6,374 nt of DNA from positions 1 to 6,374 of the forward strand of contig JAILPF010000114.1 of assembly GCA_024699575.1 (NCBI GenBank). Reading direction: 5' to 3'. Shown here one piece after another: positions 5,436 through 6,374 of the stretch; within the stretch, counting starts at the first letter, position 1; each line of letters begins with the position of its first letter. Position numbers and translations under genes: made by a program. The notes beneath the pieces are model-generated. The model was not told the origin of the DNA. It was given only the letters and a program-made list of their open reading frames with translations, and made no database searches. This DNA is from Acetatifactor sp. Its GTDB lineage: Bacteria; Bacillota; Clostridia; Lachnospirales; Lachnospiraceae.

Positions 5436-5930
5436 ATGGATCTGAAAACGGAAGGCAATTCGGATTATCAATTATTAAAAATAGGCGAGCTTGCGGCAAT
5501 GGCAGGAATATCCGTTAAGGCAATGCGGGTTTATGAAAAGAAGAATATCATAAAGCCTGTTCATGTGGATGAGGAGAACGGATACCGTTATTATTCGGTC
5601 GGTCAGCTTCAGCAGGTGGAGGCATTGCTTGCACTTCAGGATATGGGCTTTGCGCTGAATGAGATTGCTCTTATTATGTCGGGCCGAATCAGTAAGGAAG
5701 AAATGTCCGATCTTGTAGAACAGAAGAAGGCGCTTCTGCAGGAACTTATCTGGAAGACAGAAGCGAAGAGGAAGGCTCTCGATCATATCAATAGAGACTT
5801 CGAGCAGTGGGCAGGCAGTGACAAGACAGCACAGATGACTGAGGAGGAAAGGGCGAAGAGTCTTGCAAAGCTTTGCGTTTTAAATGAGGAAAATGTTCGC
5901 CAGACTTTAAGTGAAGCAGTCTGGCTGTAA
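5436..5930 (+). CDS. MerR-family transcriptional regulator
   Basis: This 164-residue regulator has an N-terminal MerR DNA-binding domain: winged helix-turn-helix at about 14-34 (Lys-Ile-Gly-Glu-Leu-Ala through Val-Tyr-Glu), the first wing with Asn-Gly-Tyr-Arg-Tyr-Tyr (48-53), and a second helix pair at about 55-82. A charged helix at about 83-118 fits the family's antiparallel dimerisation coiled coil. The remaining 45 residues are short, so no BmrR-like or TipA-like effector pocket is evident; the ligand is unknown. The ~10-residue extension before the domain is retained because the only ribosome site, GAGGGGA (5419-5425), points to the ATG at 5436; no other in-frame start precedes the helix-turn-helix. 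It is the last gene of the exporter operon, 29 bases after it. The 19-bp-spacer promoter at 2773 is the probable target, making this a sensor that induces the exporter and itself. Confidence 0.9.
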   Translation: MDLKTEGNSDYQLLKIGELAAMAGISVKAMRVYEKKNIIKPVHVDEENGYRYYSVGQLQQVEALLALQDMGFALNEIALIMSGRISKEEMSDLVEQKKALLQELIWKTEAKRKALDHINRDFEQWAGSDKTAQMTEEERAKSLAKLCVLNEENVRQTLSEAVWL

Positions 5931-5987
5931 AAAAAGATACTAATGTGTGGTAATTTAATAAAAAACGACAGCAGAGGGACGAGCTAA

Positions 5988-6374
5988 ATGAGAGAGATTT
6001 TTATTGGAGAACTAATCAGAAAAAAACGAAAAGAACTTAAATTATCACAGGCTGATTTAAGTTTTGGAATATGTGATATATCAACGTTGTCACGAATTGA
6101 AAATAAGCACCAAACGCCGACAAGAAACGTACTTAACGCATTATTGGAGCGATTGGGAGTTAGCGATGAACGGTTTTACGCAGCAGTTACAGCAGAAGAA
6201 ATGAGGATAAACCAGTTATATACCGAGATTACGAATGATAATGTAGAGTATCGTAAGGCAATCGGCGAAGAAAAAGAAAAAATCAAACAAAATTTACTGA
6301 GAAAACATGACGAGTTACGTCAAATAATAGATGAAGATGATAATATTTCCAAGCAAATGTTGGTTCGATCACAA
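5988..6374 (+). CDS. XRE-family helix-turn-helix regulator, 5' part (runs off the window)
   Basis: At least 129 codons are open to the window edge. Residues 7-60 form an XRE/Cro-type helix-turn-helix: a basic first helix (Arg-Lys-Lys-Arg-Lys, 11-15), Leu-Ser-Gln-Ala-Asp-Leu (19-24), and the recognition-helix region Ile-Ser-Thr-Leu-Ser-Arg-Ile-Glu-Asn (31-39), followed by Pro-Thr-Arg (44-46) and Leu-Leu-Glu-Arg-Leu-Gly (52-57). From about 66 the protein is charged and helical. The Ser-Arg-Ile-Glu pattern with a helical extension recalls regulators of the Rgg/PlcR (RRNPP) peptide-sensing type, but the diagnostic C-terminal TPR repeats are outside the window. The ATG is supported by AGAGGGA (5973-5979), 8 bases upstream. 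It follows the MerR stop by 57 bases with no clear terminator between, so read-through from the exporter operon is possible. It is more A-rich than the operon before it, suggesting a different origin. Confidence 0.8.
   Translation, partial: MREIFIGELIRKKRKELKLSQADLSFGICDISTLSRIENKHQTPTRNVLNALLERLGVSDERFYAAVTAEEMRINQLYTEITNDNVEYRKAIGEEKEKIKQNLLRKHDELRQIIDEDDNISKQMLVRSQ

Noticed and set aside
4815..5499. Two long minus-strand frames opposite the second transmembrane gene (218 and 191 codons)
   Set aside because: They overlap each other in different frames and lie opposite a gene with clear family motifs. They are antisense shadows.

Overview
The window looks like an accessory stretch of a Firmicutes (Clostridia, probably Lachnospiraceae) chromosome. 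The evidence is strong AGGAGG-type ribosome binding sites, A/T-rich DNA with frequent ATA/AGA/GGA codons, short intrinsic terminators, and a mix of VanZ/RDD, ABC-exporter, MerR and XRE proteins typical of that group. No plasmid, phage or transposase gene is visible. The genus is not determined.

Region 1 (1-1161) holds the last codons of an upstream gene, a complete lipoprotein gene with FG-GAP/VCBS-like Asp-rich motifs (42-779), and a 112-codon reading frame with a disturbed 5' end (811-1149). The first 27 bases of the window are identical to 1135-1161, which covers the last four codons, the stop and 12 bases after the stop of the 112-codon frame. The upstream gene is therefore very probably a paralogue of it, so this is a tandemly duplicated surface-protein cassette whose second copy looks decayed at its start.

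Region 2 (1162-2706) is a VanZ-RDD fusion membrane protein (1428-2606) with its own candidate extended -10 promoter. It lies between two nearly identical terminator hairpins (1269-1308 and 2662-2701), which belong to a 47-bp repeat with 44 identities. Upstream of the first terminator are a 7-bp inverted repeat enclosing a GGAGG/CCTCC hairpin, and a short stretch that resembles a tRNA 3' end.

Region 3 (2773-5930) is the most notable part: a four-gene operon encoding exporter transmembrane protein A, one stand-alone ATPase, exporter transmembrane protein B and a MerR-family regulator. The genes are tightly packed (1-nt gap, 11-nt overlap, 29-nt gap). The two transmembrane proteins are of the fused exporter type but have no nucleotide-binding domain, so one complete ATPase apparently serves both. 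The operon promoter has a 19-bp spacer with a short dyad at its centre, the hallmark of MerR-controlled promoters. This suggests that the last gene controls the operon and that the exporter is induced by something the regulator senses.

Region 4 (5931-6374) is the start of an XRE-type helix-turn-helix regulator with a helical C-terminal extension. It is cut by the window edge and is more A-rich than the exporter operon.
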